In this document: positions 46,723-58,641 of the stretch, one piece after another | Layout: each line of letters opens with the position of its first letter | How positions within the stretch are numbered: the first letter of the stretch is position 1 | Assembly (NCBI GenBank): GCA_019925105.1 | Contig: JAHGAU010000010.1 | Span: 310,001 to 374,000 of the forward strand | DNA: 64,000 nt | Direction of reading: 5' to 3' | DNA from: Niebla homalea | Taxonomy: Eukaryota > Ascomycota > Lecanoromycetes > Lecanorales > Ramalinaceae | Program-made: the position numbers and the translations under genes | The notes under the pieces: generated by a model | The model's input: the letters and a program-made list of their open reading frames with translations, nothing else | Told to the model about the DNA's origin: nothing | Databases searched by the model: none

Positions 46723-47995
46723 TCATCCAAGCTTCTGCCGATAAAGAGGCCCACCACAGTCCCTCAACTTGGCTGCCGCCTGCTCGGGCGTGATGTCTCT
46801 TTGCGGCTCTGCCATCAACTCGTATCCTACCAAGAACTTCCTTACCGATGCGCTCCTCAGGAGTGGCGGATAGAAATGCAGGTGTAGATGGCTCGCCTCA
46901 ATTTCCTCGTCGCTGCCTTCGAGGGGTGCTTGATGTATACCCATGGAATAAGGAAACTGCGTTTCGAAGAGATTGTCATAGCGTCGCGTAATATCCGATA
47001 TGGCCTCCGCCAGATGCATCTTCTGCTCTGGGGAGAGATCCGGGAGGGCGCGCAGATGGGAGCGGGAGACGATCATTGTTTCATACGGCCAAACGGCCCA
47101 CCATGGGCAGAGTGTGAGAAAAGATTCGTTTGCGAAGACGACACGTTCCCGCTTGTCAGATTCCATCTTCGCGTAGTCTTCCAGCATGTGCGCGCCACCC
47201 TGGTCCCATCGGTAGCGCTTGAGGTTGTCAAGCTCGACGGCCGGCTCTTCCGGTAGACCAGTCGTGGTCCAGATCTGGCCGTGAGGGTGTGGATTCGAGC
47301 AACCCATTGCTGCACCCTTGTTCTCGAAGATTTGCATGTAACGGTACTGCGCAACCGGGCGCGAGATCGAGGCTTGCGGACTGCCCGGTTGCAGCGTTGT
47401 GGGGGGGGCAACCTTGACGAGCGGCGATTTGGGTGACAAGTGAGTGGTATAGATCTGGGTCCACGCGTCTATGACGGGTAAGATCTGAGAGGGGGTGAGG
47501 TCGGCGAGGGTGAGATTGTGTTTTTTGGAAAAGGTAAGCACGTAGCATTTCCCAGTCACGGCTTCGGCGCGGAGGAGTAACGACGAGAGAGCTGCTTTCG
47601 TTAACATCACTACCACCAGTCAAAGGGTTGACGACATACTGCCATCCTTATCTCCTTGCTCATAGTCCGCTTGCTCTTCTTTGACGGCGCTGTAGTCATT
47701 CACGAAGACAAATGTGCTCTCATAGTCAGGGTTCGTATCACCCTGCGCTCTCTTGTTCCGTGGACAGAGATAGCAAGATGCGTCATAATCGGGAAGAGTC
47801 GTCTTTGAGGCTTCCTCTTGTTGGCCCCTTTCAGGTAGGACTTCAGCTATCCAGATCAGGCCTGACTCGACCAATGCATTGAGAAAGCACTCACTGCCAT
47901 GGTCTTTTCGTTCTATGAGGCGACACGAGTATCCAAGTGCCTTTCAATGGATTGAATCTCCTGTGGGATATATCATCAAGTATCGCTTCGGACAT
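46723..47995 (-). CDS. GAL7: Galactose-1-phosphate uridylyltransferase
   Basis: This is the Leloir-pathway enzyme that swaps UMP from UDP-glucose to galactose-1-phosphate. Exons 47995-47895, 47827-47640 and 47591-46723 give 385 aa. Introns are 47828-47894 (67 bp) and 47592-47639 (48 bp, GTATGT..GCAG). Exon 1 ([20 protein letters not shown], then [13 protein letters not shown]) is short and has no long frame of its own; it restores the conserved N-terminus. Zinc-ligand CYLCPRN lies in exon 2. The active site [12 protein letters not shown] has the covalent-intermediate His at about residue 200 (His-Pro-His-X-Gln). The C-terminus [19 protein letters not shown] is the second conserved His cluster. 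Length is normal and all key residues are present. No GAL1 or GAL10 homologue is seen nearby. Confidence 0.95.
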
Positions 47996-48329
47996 CTTCG
48001 AAAACTTGGACGCATCGTGATCAATGTGCAATGGCAGGATGCGGAAGGGAGAATCTGTGTACGGCCAGCTGGAAACACGCTACGACAGGGATTGAAATTT
48101 ACAGATGTACTGGCGGTAATAATCGGTATTCATCAAAAAGGGGCAGCGCATAACTTTCCACAGCTGTGCATGGCTCGGGTTTGGTTGATACCTTATCCAT
48201 TGCTCTTGATATCTGATCCTGCTGCTAGAAATGAAGTATTTTCTATCCAGCCAGGACTGGGCCCTTGGTTCAGACCTTGTTTTTCAATGGTAACCGAGCT
48301 ATTCTGAGGTCATATCGTCGTGTCTCCCT
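47996..48329. other. Short spacer, no gene seen
   Basis: 0.33 kb between the GAL7 start and the 3' end of the dehydrogenase gene, so it likely holds the GAL7 promoter. No recognisable site is claimed. Confidence 0.5.
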
Positions 48330-49390
48330 TCACGCCTTTTTGCCTTTCTTCGCCGCTTCATTAATCAATGCAGTCGTAAGCTCCATGATCTTCCTCGGCC
48401 ATCCTTCTGATCGCATCTCCTCCACCACTTTCCCCTCCCCGCATTCTCCCTTTGCATCCAACAGATAGCAACCCTTCCCTGCGTGCGCAACACTAACGCC
48501 CTCTGGTCTCACTACCCCAGCTCGCTCCTTGTCCTCCCCAATGACCGCTGGCAGATTCCGGGCGCTGGTCAGATGAGGAAGCTGACCCGCCGCAACCTCC
48601 GCGAGAGGGGTTGCGAACGGCGTAAGCAATGGCAACACGATCCAATTCAACAACAAGCCCATCATCCACGTAAAGGACTTCGAGAATACCCCCGTATTCA
48701 CGATGCCAGGAAAAACGTGCACGAACGCGGTTTCAGGGTGTGTGGAGGCGAGCTGCTCAAAGGCGAAGGATGTCATGGTAATTCCGTGCTTGGCGGCATT
48801 GGAGAAAGTATGGCTGATTTTCGATCCGAGGTCCGCTATGATCAAGAGGCCGTCCTCTTTGGTACCGCCTAGGATGGAGAGGATGTGCGAGGGACGAAGA
48901 GGGAGGAGCTGGGAGATGAAGCGCATGCGGGAATAGTAGGTCACGGTGAGTTCGCGATTGAGGCCTTCTTTGGTTCCTATTGGAGAATTCAGCGGGCATT
49001 ACTGTGGGCAGGAATTGGGGCGTGCACTACCAATGTATCCCTCAAGATTCAAGTACCCTGTGCTGAGCACCAAGAAGTCCAACCCCTTTCCCGCAATTTG
49101 CTCCTTGATTTTTGGGCAGGCTGCATCCACCTCACCGATCAGACTGCAGTCGGCCTTCAAGAAGCGAACTTGGCGTTTTGATTTTGCTTCTTGCATTCCT
49201 CAATTGCCTCCTTTCCAGCCGACTCATTTCGACCAACCAGGTGAATGGTTGGGGTCTTAGTGTGCGAGACGAGAGCTTTGAGAGTTGCGAGGCCGATGCC
49301 TGATGTTGCGCCAACGATAACAGCGGTGGGGGATGGTATCGTGGTGGAGAGGAGTGCGTTGGAGGCATGAACAAGGGGGAGGCCGACCAT
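48330..49390 (-). CDS. Short-chain dehydrogenase/reductase, one apparent frameshift
   Basis: An NAD(P)-binding SDR. Coding segments are 49390-49031 and 48976-48330; intron 48977-49030 (54 bp). The nucleotide-binding motif is VIVGATSGIG followed by IHLVGRN, then FLKADCSLIGEV, LDFLVLSTGYLNLEG, TYYSRMRFISQLLPL and FVHVFPGIVNTGVF. The frame breaks near 49169: ECKKQNQNAK is followed by VRFLKADC one base out of register, as if one G were missing. With that base the exon phase exactly fits the intron, so the model is otherwise intact. The YxxxK pair is not standard: TYYSRMRF is the nearest, typical of this fungal SDR subfamily. It could be a pseudogene or a consensus error. Substrate unknown. Confidence 0.7.
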
Positions 49391-50087
49391 AGTGAGGAGC
49401 CTGTCGATGGGATGCTTGGGTAGATAGTGATGGGTGGTCAAAGGTTCATGTCTTGTCAGGTCCTGGGGAGAGCTTCCCCTTAAATGTGGTCGTTGCAATG
49501 CGAGTGCGAACTTGCATCACAACTAAGTCGTATATGCAAATGACCTGATTGTTGGCCTTCTTACTCGTCGAAGGGACATATCGTACTCGTAGTAAGAAGC
49601 TGTTGCGAAGCTAAGAGCTTCATTGTGCCAGCGAGTTTCGCCCTGTTGGCGATATCTTGTCATTGAAGAGGAAGACCGCAATCTCCGCTTTACGAGTGAA
49701 GGTTAGGCCGCTTTTACCTTACTCAGCTAAAATTATACGACGCAAGACCAAGTACCCAAAAAAGGCTGGTCTTCCTGTTTGAAAGTAAGAGAGCAGTAGC
49801 GGAAACCTACAGTGTTGGTATGAGATTAGGCTGTCGGATTTAGCACATTTTTACAAAGGGCGTATTTTACGTGTACGAAACATATCTTACCCCTCTTGCC
49901 CCACAAACGTTGTGGGGCCACCACGTGAAGTCGGCGGAGATAAGCTTGTGGAGATCGAGATCGCCACCAACATTGAAGTCAGATGCGAATTGAACGGCGG
50001 AGTGAGACGTGTGAAATAAAGAGAAGGCGTGCTGAAATAATCTCAACTACTGGCAAGATGATCGAGTAGCCTTCCGGCATACAGTGG
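49391..50087. promoter_or_regulatory. Divergent upstream region with CACGTG
   Basis: 0.7 kb between the divergent dehydrogenase and the gene at 50088. A CACGTG palindrome lies at 49922-49927, beside an inverted pair around 49900-49920 (CCCCACAAACGTTGTGGGGC, a near-perfect hairpin). No gene is seen. Confidence 0.45.
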
Positions 50088-51150
50088 ATGAAATCGCGAA
50101 TAGGTCATTCGATCAATGCCAGTACAATGCTAGAAAAGCAGGGGCTCAAGCTGTTAGACCTACCGAACGAGGTCCCGGAGCATTCACTGTTTTTGAATCA
50201 AATTGGGAGACTGACACAAGGACAGATCTTGCTGCAAGCTTTGAATAGCATACAAGATACAATAATCTTGCTCCGGAGGCGGTTGATCAATCACCACTTC
50301 CGGGATTTGATTGAGCAAACTGTTCGCAAACGCCTTTTAGCCACGATAGCGCTCAACGATTGGAGATTGATGATAGAATGCTATCACCCGTCAAGGTCGC
50401 AAACCGAGCTGTACTTTTTCTGCGACTATGAGGGAACCCCTGGACTTGACCAGATACCGGATCACAATCGAGAGGCTGAATTGATGCCGCTGCTGTCTTA
50501 TTTCAAACCGACCAAGGAGACACCAGAAAGGAGCTTCCTGCGTCCGCATCCTGCTGGAGACATTCCAGGTTCACGAACGATGGATAACGCCCCATTGCGG
50601 AAGCCGTCCCTGGCGGACCCGGTCCGGAGGGACATCAACCTTGAGAGCCACGAGAATTTCTCGCAGCTCATCTTCGATGCCAGCCTGGTCAAGTTGGGGC
50701 CGAAGAAAGGTGTTTTCGATGCTGTTGCCGGTATATTTGATAGAAAAACGATGCGAATTTTTCGAGACTGGTTGTCTGAACAAGCAAAGATCACCAAATG
50801 CAAGGATGACCCTTCGACTCCCCAGAAGTCCGATGCTCAGCTTGTGTGGGTCGATGAAGGGACCAAAAGAGCCGGGCTGGAGGTTGAGGTCCGGGAGAAG
50901 CGGTGGAGAAGCGCAATGCCAATCTTGATCAGTAGGGAGGAGGATCAGGCGATGAGCTATTCCATGGACCTTCAAGGTTAGTCACATAGAAAGTCCAGCT
51001 CCATGCTTTGCTGATATCCGTCCAGGGTTGCACATAAGTACCTTACATCTGTCGCTGGCCATTGAGCGCGAGTTACTCAAGAGTGGAGATGATAATGGCA
51101 GGGCAATGGTTTTTGGATCGTTTCCCACTGAGACAGCCGCCACGGCTTAG
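50088..51150 (+). CDS. Uncharacterised protein, possible degenerate F-box N-terminus
   Basis: Exons 50088-50976 and 51026-51150 (intron 50977-51025, 49 bp, GTTAGT..CCAG) give 337 aa. Exon 2 adds LHISTLHLSLAIERELLKSG and a short tail. The N-terminal LKLLDLPNEVPEHSLFLNQI recalls the start of an F-box (LxxLPxEI), but the rest of the motif is not convincing. The middle (LMIECYHPSRSQTELYFFCD) and the segment VDEGTKRAGLEVEVREKRWR look structured. Similar F-box-associated proteins are frequent in Dothideomycetes, but I cannot assign a function. Convergent with the Aim41 gene. Confidence 0.65.
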
Positions 51151-51295
51151 GCACCACAAATTTGATAGTCAGAGTACACAGCTGCCACCTTGGCAAGCTA
51201 CATTTACTGCACACCCTTCTTCAGGAGCCTGCATTTGCTTGAGCCAATCATCAATGGTTTTGAAAATTCCTCGGATGAAGGTGCTGGAAACTTTC

Positions 51296-51926
51296 TCAGA
51301 GGAATCCGTCGACCATTTTAGCCAACGCCTGCTTGTCGACCAAGTGCCCATCCAAGGCTCCCCCGGGGCCAACTAGTGCTTTCATTACACTTCCTCTGTC
51401 TGTTTTCTTGCTCTCTGTTCTCATTTCGCCAATCACTTGCTGCACTGCAATCCGGACGTCCTCTTCTCCCATGACATTGCTATCCGTCATGTACGATTCC
51501 AGGAGCGCTATCTGTTGAAGCTCCTTTTGGCGAAGATCGTCTCGATTTGCGTTCTGTGCTTCTGCAGCCGCGCTCTCAGAGCTCTTGATACGTTTCCGTA
51601 TCAGTTGCAATATATGCGAGTCCGTTGGCGTCTGGTTGGAGGATTTCGTGACGTTTGTAAAGTCAGAGAGGAGACCGCGTATAACATCGAGTCTGGATGA
51701 TCGAGTCAGTGAGGAAGAGGGCAGATCGTAGATGTTCTTAGATCAGTAGCCGCATAGAATTAGTCATGACTTACCTTGGACTATCCTTTTCTCTCATGGC
51801 GGTTTTCATGTCCTCACGGAACTTGACCAAAAGAGGCGGAGGAGTTCCTGCTGCAGGGGGGTTGGTAGAGTAAGCATATTTCCTACCACAGAGGCGCAGA
51901 CGGTGACGGAGATGTGTTCTCAACAT
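51296..51926 (-). CDS. AIM41: Aim41-like mitochondrial YqeY/GatB-related protein
   Basis: Exons 51926-51775 and 51692-51296 (intron 51693-51773, GTAAGT donor) give 182 aa, like yeast Aim41. The N-terminus MLRTHLRHRLRLCGRKYAYS is Arg-rich without acids, a good mitochondrial presequence. The body is a YqeY domain: PPLLVKFREDMKTAMREKD, then LDVIRGLLSDFTNVTK, LIRKRIKSSESAAAEAQNAN and the GGALDGHLVDKQ end. YqeY relates to the tail domain of GatB, the tRNA amidotransferase subunit. The biochemical role is unknown. The in-frame ORF extends further upstream, but ATG 51926 gives the presequence. Divergent from Nup170, with 336 bases between start codons. Confidence 0.88.
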
Positions 51927-52262
51927 CGCGTATGGAGCAGTAATATCTGAAAATAAGTTGTAAAGGTCATGAAGCTCGATGGGAAGCTCTGCCGCTCTGG
52001 ATGTCAAAATCACCAAATGCTCGTACCTGACTAAGGCCACTTCCAGGCTAGCGATTTGCCATCCCGCGTGTTTTGGTTCTAGTTCTGTGAACAATATAAA
52101 AATGTCATGCTTCCACGGCAACTTGACGGTCACCTTCGCTGCATGACACTCGTTTCTTTCCTGTATTTATATGGCTTCCGCGCTGCTCAATGACCGTGAA
52201 GCGAAACATTCTTGGCTTCTTTCTCGCTTCAACGAACGACACTGTTCAGGAAGTCTAGGGCA
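51927..52262. promoter_or_regulatory. Shared divergent promoter region
   Basis: 336 bases between the Aim41 and Nup170 start codons; both promoters must be here. I name no specific motif. Confidence 0.4.
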
Positions 52263-55200
52263 ATGTCCTTTGCCATTCAGCAGACACCACAACGACCGCT
52301 GCCAGGCGCATACCAGGTAACACCAGCTAATCGCCAGTCAGTATCAGGTCAACCGAACCAACCCAACCCTGGCGTACCCCAAACCTTCAGCTCCCAGCAA
52401 AATGCTTCCCAAGGCCAGGCGTTGGCCCCCCAAAGGCCGCCGGAGGACCTCAAGCCTGTAGAAAGGGCTTCAAGAACCATCAATGATGCATTGCTTCGCG
52501 AAGCGCAGTATCCCGAATTGGATGCCTACATCACTCGTAATTATCCTCCTTCTTCACAAGATTTCCCCGTTGCCAATCGCCTTTGCTAATGGGTTTGTAG
52601 AGGGTGTTTCCTCCGACTATGATATCTCTTCACATCTCACCGCGGCCCCTTTTCAGCGGGTACGCATGTATGATATACCAGAAAAGATCTTCGACCAGTA
52701 CAACCGGGCTCAGATTTCCACTTCAATGGGGCTATTTGCCGAGCTGAATCATGCCTGGGTCTCGATCGACAATGCCTTGTATCTATGGGACTACACACAG
52801 CCTGATCCGCCTCTCATTGGCTTCGAGGAACAGCAAAAGCAAATCACAGCAGTCGAGTTGGTCTATCCTCGGGCTGGAGTGTTCGTGCCTACCATATCAC
52901 GGCTGCTAGTAATAGCAACATCCACTGAGATCTTACTTGTCGGGCTTGCTACCCAGCCTGCGCCGACTGGCGGTCAAAGTGTAGCACTATATTCAACGGG
53001 CATGTCAGTCAGCATCAAAGGTATTGAGGTCAGCGCCATTGCTGGCTCAGCTTCGACAGGTCGCATTTTCTTCGCTGGAAAAGACAATGACGATGTCTAC
53101 GAACTCACCTACCAACAGGAAGAGAGGTGGTTTCAGAATCGCTGTGCCAAGATCAATCATACCGGTCAAGGCATGAGCATGTTCGCACCAGCACCTTTGC
53201 TTGGCTTTGGATCTAAAACACAGCATGATTACATCGTCCATATGGTGATTGATGATACCAGAAGTCTTCTGTATACTCTCTCCTCACGCTCTACCATCCG
53301 CGTTTTCCACATGTCCGCTCCCAATAACCTTACTCTCGCCATCCATAGAACATTGTCAGACACCTTGAGAGACATCTCTCACATGCCAAACGCCATGTCA
53401 GAACTTCTCTCCATGAACATGTCAATCGTGAGCATAGATCCTATATCATCTTTCGAGGCAGGTCGGATGCATCTCATGGCGACGACATCAACAGGCTGTC
53501 GCATCTTCATGAGTGCTACTTCTGCAACGTCCTTCTACTCTTCAATTTCAGGAGGCAGTAGCGCCCCGAATAGCATGCAGGTTCAGCACGTTAAATTCCC
53601 ACCGCCAGACTCGATACAGACTCCCCGACTCCAGCAACTCCAGCAACAGCCGACAACTTATGGTCAGCCTCAGACATCCGTAATCAACAACTCCAGGGCT
53701 TTGACACCCACTCGAAAAGCTCAAAGATTTGCCCCAGGCTATTTCTTTTGCTTCATTCCACGTGACTCTCGAACGCAAGTAGATACTCTCTTCCTGTCCG
53801 CTCCTGACTCAGGCCGGATCGCAAGACCGCAAGATCAGTCACGCCCATCAACCTTTCCAGAAAGCTGCGTTTGGTTGGGCCTGGGAGCTCGCGCAGAGGC
53901 TGTAGGTTCGATTACGGCCCCTTTCGCCGCGGTAAGGACACCTCAGGGCTTCGCGAACGAGCTTACTGTTCAATATGACAAGCCCTCTGCCGAGCTAGCC
54001 GTAATGACGAACACCGGAATTTTCACATATCGAAGACGACGATTGGCTGACATGTTTGCATCGACTATTCGACTTGTTGGAGGCGACGAAGGTCTGGAAG
54101 CAGAGATGAAGACCTTCATAAGACGGTATGGGAGGGGCGAGACAGCCTCCACCGCGTTAGCTGTTGCCTGTGGCCAAGGCTTGGACGTAACGTCCGACGC
54201 ACGCGTTGCCAAAATCACTGATCCCCAGGTTCTGGAGAACGCACGCAAAGCTTTCATTGAATATGGGGGAAAGCCGCAACTGTACGAGAACAATGTGGTT
54301 GATCAATCAGTGCCCGCCATTGACATGGTTCATCCTTCTCCACGGCATGAGGGGCTTTCACTATATGTTGCAAGGCTCGTCCGTTCGATCTGGAGAGCAC
54401 CCATCATCACGGAAGGCACTTCGCCAACCACCGGGCTTGTGGTTCTGTCTGCAGTGCCCATGGCAAAATTGCAGAACATATCTCAGGATCTGCTGAAGCT
54501 CAAAGAGTTCCTCAACAGCAACAAGAGCTTTATCGACGGGTTATCAGGGCCTGATGCTCTGGGACGGACTTCTTCAAAACAAGAGGAAATCCTACTCCAA
54601 GCGGAACATCGGGCCTTGCATTCTCAAGTCGTCCTGATCGACAACATAACAGAGGGTATTGCATTTATCCAGGTGCTCTTCGATGAGCGCATTGAGGAAA
54701 TTGTCTTGTCTCTGCAACCGGATATAAGGCAAGCAGTACGAGAACTTTCCTACCAAGCCTTATTTAGCACGTCCAGGGGCAGGGATCTTGCCAAGGAGCT
54801 TGTGAAAGCCATTGTGAATCGCAACATTGCTAATGGCTCCAATGTCGAGACCGTGGCGGAGGCCCTTCGGAGGAGATGTGGCAGCTTCTGTAGCGCAGAC
54901 GACGTGGTCATCTTCAAGGCTCAAGAGCAGCTCAAGCGAGCAGCAGAAGCAGGCAGTGACTCCGAAATAGGCAGAAACCTACTCAACGAGAGCCTGAGAC
55001 TTTTCAGTGAGGTCGCCGGGAATTTGACAATGGAGCAATTACAATGGGCCGTCAGCAGCTTTACGAACCTGCAATTTTATGCTGGGGCCATACAGCTGGC
55101 CTTGACGGTGGCACATGAAGTGGACAGGGGTAACAAGGCATTGTCGTGGATTGAAGCTGAGCGGCCAAGAGATGTAAGCCATGAGATATTTACCTGCAAA

Positions 55201-56540
55201 AGAGTAAGCTACTAACATGTAGAAGGATCCTCGAGCATCAGCTTTCGAAGCCCGCAAACGGTGTTATAATCTCATTCATGGTGTTATCACGACCATAGAG
55301 GACTCGCATCCTGACATGGCAGATGGCCAGTACTCGATTGCCATGAGACGACGAACGGAAGCCTATGAAGTTATTGATACTTCCGAAGATGAAGCTTTCC
55401 ATACAGATCTTTACGATTGGTACATGGAAAAGAACAACAGAGAACGGCTCCTGGACATCCAATCCCCATACATTGTTTCTTACCTCCAACGAAGATCAGC
55501 CAAAGATCGTGACAGCGCTGATCTTCTCTGGCGCTATCATAGTCGGATTGGACACAATCACGAAGCAGCAGATGTGCAGCTCGGATTGGCGAGAAGTGGA
55601 TTCGCGCTTGGCCTGGACGAACGGATAGAGTATTTGGGCAGAGCCAAGGCCAACGCTTCCATGCCCTCGCCTGGCGTTGCCCGGCAGACCCGTTACAAGT
55701 TGTTACGAGAGGTGTCAGATCTGCTGGACATTGCCAACATCCAAAGCGACATCTTGCAAAGACTGAGCAGCGACCCGCGCATTGGTCTGGATCGGCAACC
55801 GACCATCCAGAAGGAGCTCAACGGCTCACTCCTTCCAATGAGCGAGGTGAGTCCACTTTTACGTTGACCAATCCAAAATCTTCATACTAATTTTGCTGGT
55901 CCAGCTATACAACCAATACGCCGACCAAGCCGGCTACTTCGACCTCTGCATCCTCATCTACCAAGCCGCCGACCATCGCAACCCTTCCGACATCAAAAAC
56001 ACATGGTACAACCTCCTCGACCGCACCCACCTCGAAGCCGAACAGAACGCCGCACAAACCGCAGACGGCAGCAACACGGCTGAGCCCTATCAAGCCATTG
56101 TCGAAAAGATCCGGTCGCTAGGAACGCGCCTGAATCTTTCCGAGACCATGTTCCCAATCCAGGACCTCGTGCCTATGCTTGAGGAATACTGGTTTCGCTA
56201 TCAGCGCGAAGTGGCGCCTGACGGCTGGGTAGTTGATGCTCTGGTGGAGATTGGTGTCAGCTGCGAGAGTCTATTTCCGATCTTGGAAGGCATGTTCTAC
56301 AACGACGCGGCGCCGTTCCAAGGACGGAATCGGAGCGTCATCTCGAGGGAAATCGTGTATGTCGTGAGGCTCTGGCTGCAGGCGACGAGTCGGGGAAAAG
56401 GGGAGGTACTCGGCGGGGAGAGCAATGCATCAGCAGTCAGTCAGATGCTATTGCTGTTACAGCAGAGTGGCGGACTAGACGGGCGTTACGCGGAGGAGTG
56501 TGTAAGCTTGAGGCTGAGGATCGAGCATCTTTTGAACTGA
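52263..56540 (+). CDS. NUP170: Nucleoporin Nup170/Nup157 (Nup155 family)
   Basis: A large inner-ring nucleoporin that links the pore membrane and channel. Four exons, 52263-52536, 52601-55173, 55223-55846 and 55905-56540, give 1368 aa, the family's usual size. Introns are 64, 49 and 58 bp. The start MSFAIQQTPQRPLPGAYQ leads a short disordered region. Then YPELDAYITQGVSSDYDISS and the N-terminal beta-propeller follow (LFAELNHAWVSIDNALYLWD, RLLVIATSTEILLVGL, GRIFFAGKDNDDVYELTYQ, YTLSSRSTIRVF). The second half is alpha-solenoid: ERLLDIQSPYIVSYLQRRSA, DLLWRYHSRIGHNHEAADVQ, ELYNQYADQAGYFDLCILIY, and a C-terminal domain ending RLRIEHLLN. All expected blocks are present. Confidence 0.95.
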
Positions 56541-57079
56541 GATGGAGGTGTCCTGTATCATCGGGCGAGCGTAATTGTATTGTTGGCGGCTTCCTCATCG
56601 TGGGAATACGAATTAGATTAGCGAGATACCTTCAGGGGCGTTCTTGGACAGCCAAGAAAACCGAGCGTATGCATTGTTGGAATGAAGCGGACTACAGTAA
56701 CCTCACTAGCGTCGAAGAAGGACACAAAAACGATTGTCAATGTGCTCTAGTGTCAGGCAAAGATGCGGCCTAGCCATGCTGATGGAGTGATCATGATCAC
56801 AAGTGGCGGTTGTTTGCATGCATCCCGCCGCACGCCTCATCCAACGTCCGCCCCTGTATCCTCCTCCGCTACAAACCCTCCTCCAGCTTTTTTCGTCGTT
56901 ATTCTCTTCAAACCCGCTCGCTACCAAACCCTCTCTTCCCAAAAAACCCCCCCAACATCTCTCGTCCCCGGCCTCCTTCAATCATCCCTCCGTCTTTCCC
57001 CCCCATCCCATTCTTCATCCACTCAACCCCACCCAACCAACCACCAAACATCCTCCCCCCCCCACACAATTATTTAAAA
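56541..57079. other. Promoter region of the TMEM97-like gene
   Basis: 0.54 kb between two co-directional genes. From about 56880 it is strongly pyrimidine-rich on the plus strand, a common feature of fungal core promoters and 5' leaders. Confidence 0.5.
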
Positions 57080-58641
57080 ATGTCCCCCCTCCCCCTCCTC
57101 CATCCCCACGATCCGCCCCCTCCTAACAACCCTCTACCTCCTCTTCTTCACCATCCACATCCCCATCATGCTCCTCATCGATCTCTACCCGCTCTACCCG
57201 GCCTCCCTGCGGCCCACCCCGCTCACCCGGCTGCGGGGCTGGTATGTGGATACTTATAAGGATCGGTTTTTTGTGGAGCCGTGGGGTGGTGGTGGGGAGA
57301 TGGGGATGGGGATGGCGGTGGGGCGGCCGGCGTGGTTTGGGATGTTCACGTGAGTTTTTTGCTTTTCTTCTCTCTTCTTTCCTGACTTTTGTCAGATGCG
57401 GGGGTTTTTTCTGGGGTTAGTAGGACAACTGGGCGGGGATTGGCGGCGTGGTGAGCGGGATGATGGGAGGGAATCTTTAGACGCCGAGGGGGGGGGGCAT
57501 GGCAGGGAGGGGTGAGTGATTCCTCCGCAGAGATGGAAAAGGAGGGGTTGCCTGGATGATGGGAGACCCTGATGAGGCCTCGGGGCAGGAGATTTTGGTT
57601 CAAGGAACTGTGGGATTGGAGGGGAAGACACACGGCTGACGAGGCGTTTGGGGATGACAGGTGGATGGAATTGCTGGTGCACATGCCGATCAGTGTGATG
57701 GCTCTGATGAGGTTGAGGGTTGGCAAAGGTGAGCGAGCTCTCTCCCTCTCTATCCTCTCTTCTCAGGTCTTCGGTGTGCAAAACTTGTTGGTAAGTGTGT
57801 TCGCGTTTTCTACACTTTCCTCCACTCTATTATCAGGTGTCATAATCTCAGCATTGTTCCTGTGAAGTCGATTGCGTGTTTCGGGCGGCTTCACCTGCTG
57901 GTGTTGGCATTTCCGGGATTGAGATGATGAAAGGGAAATGCCTTCAAAAGACTGCTCATGGGGCTGGGATGAGAACCACGCCTTCAGAACGACATGCAAA
58001 ACCGTTGGAAGAAGCCCCATCTCAATTCCTCTACTACCCCTCCTATCCCAAACCCCCCCGGCCCCCAAAAAAAACCAACAGAGCCGTTCCTTACTCTCTC
58101 TCTCACTCACATCACGATCTATTCCACATCAAAAGATCCATCCAGAAATCCTACACCCTCGTATCGATTTCCAAGTAGCCTCTCCTCTCCTCTCCTTCAC
58201 CCCCTTCTGACGAGAATGAAAATCTGCAGATTCACCAACGCTCAATCTCACACTCCTCCTCTTCGCCCTCCAGACCGCCCTCACCACCGCCGTCTGCGTG
58301 GCCGAGTACCGCTCCTGGCCCGAGTTGACGCCGGCGGAGAAGACGAGTCTGGGAGGACTGTACGTGCCGTATCTGGTGTTTGGTGAGTCGCCCTTCCAAG
58401 TCCTGTTATTGGAAAAGATGGGTTGGAAAGAGAACTGGCAGGTTTGTGGGAAACGGATTTAGGTCCGGGGCAAGTCAAAAAAGTCGGGGAGAGTAAGAGG
58501 GATTGAACAGGGACAATGCAGGAGTGTATTTGCTAATGGCTTGGTGTGATAGCGGTTGTCATGGGCGTGGACATGTTTGATCGGGTGAGGAGGGTGCTGG
58601 TGCGGGTTGAGCGTGGGAGCACTCCACGGAAGACAGAGTAG
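57080..58641 (+). CDS. EXPERA-domain protein (TMEM97/sigma-2 receptor-like)
   Basis: Four exons: 57080-57349, 57661-57728, 58230-58382 and 58553-58641. Introns are 311, 501 and 170 bp, unusually long for this window, but all have GTGAG donors and agreeing phases. The protein has four hydrophobic segments: TLYLLFFTIHIPIMLLIDLY, then RGWYVDTYKDRFFVEP, WFGMFTWMELLVHMPISVMA, LLLFALQTALTTAVCVAEYR, and YVPYLVFAVVMGVDMFDRV. This is the EXPERA pattern of emopamil-binding/TMEM97 proteins, which are ER sterol-related. The 5' end is out of frame by one base: the only good ATG (57080) joins the EXPERA frame only if a six-C run at 57084-57089 has one base too many. Otherwise translation would start at ATG 57168, inside the first membrane segment. 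Confidence 0.75.

Noticed and set aside
30462..49390. Idea that the P450, regulator and dehydrogenase form a metabolite cluster
   Set aside because: They are separated by Spc97, GAL7 and long spacers, and there is no core synthase gene in the window.
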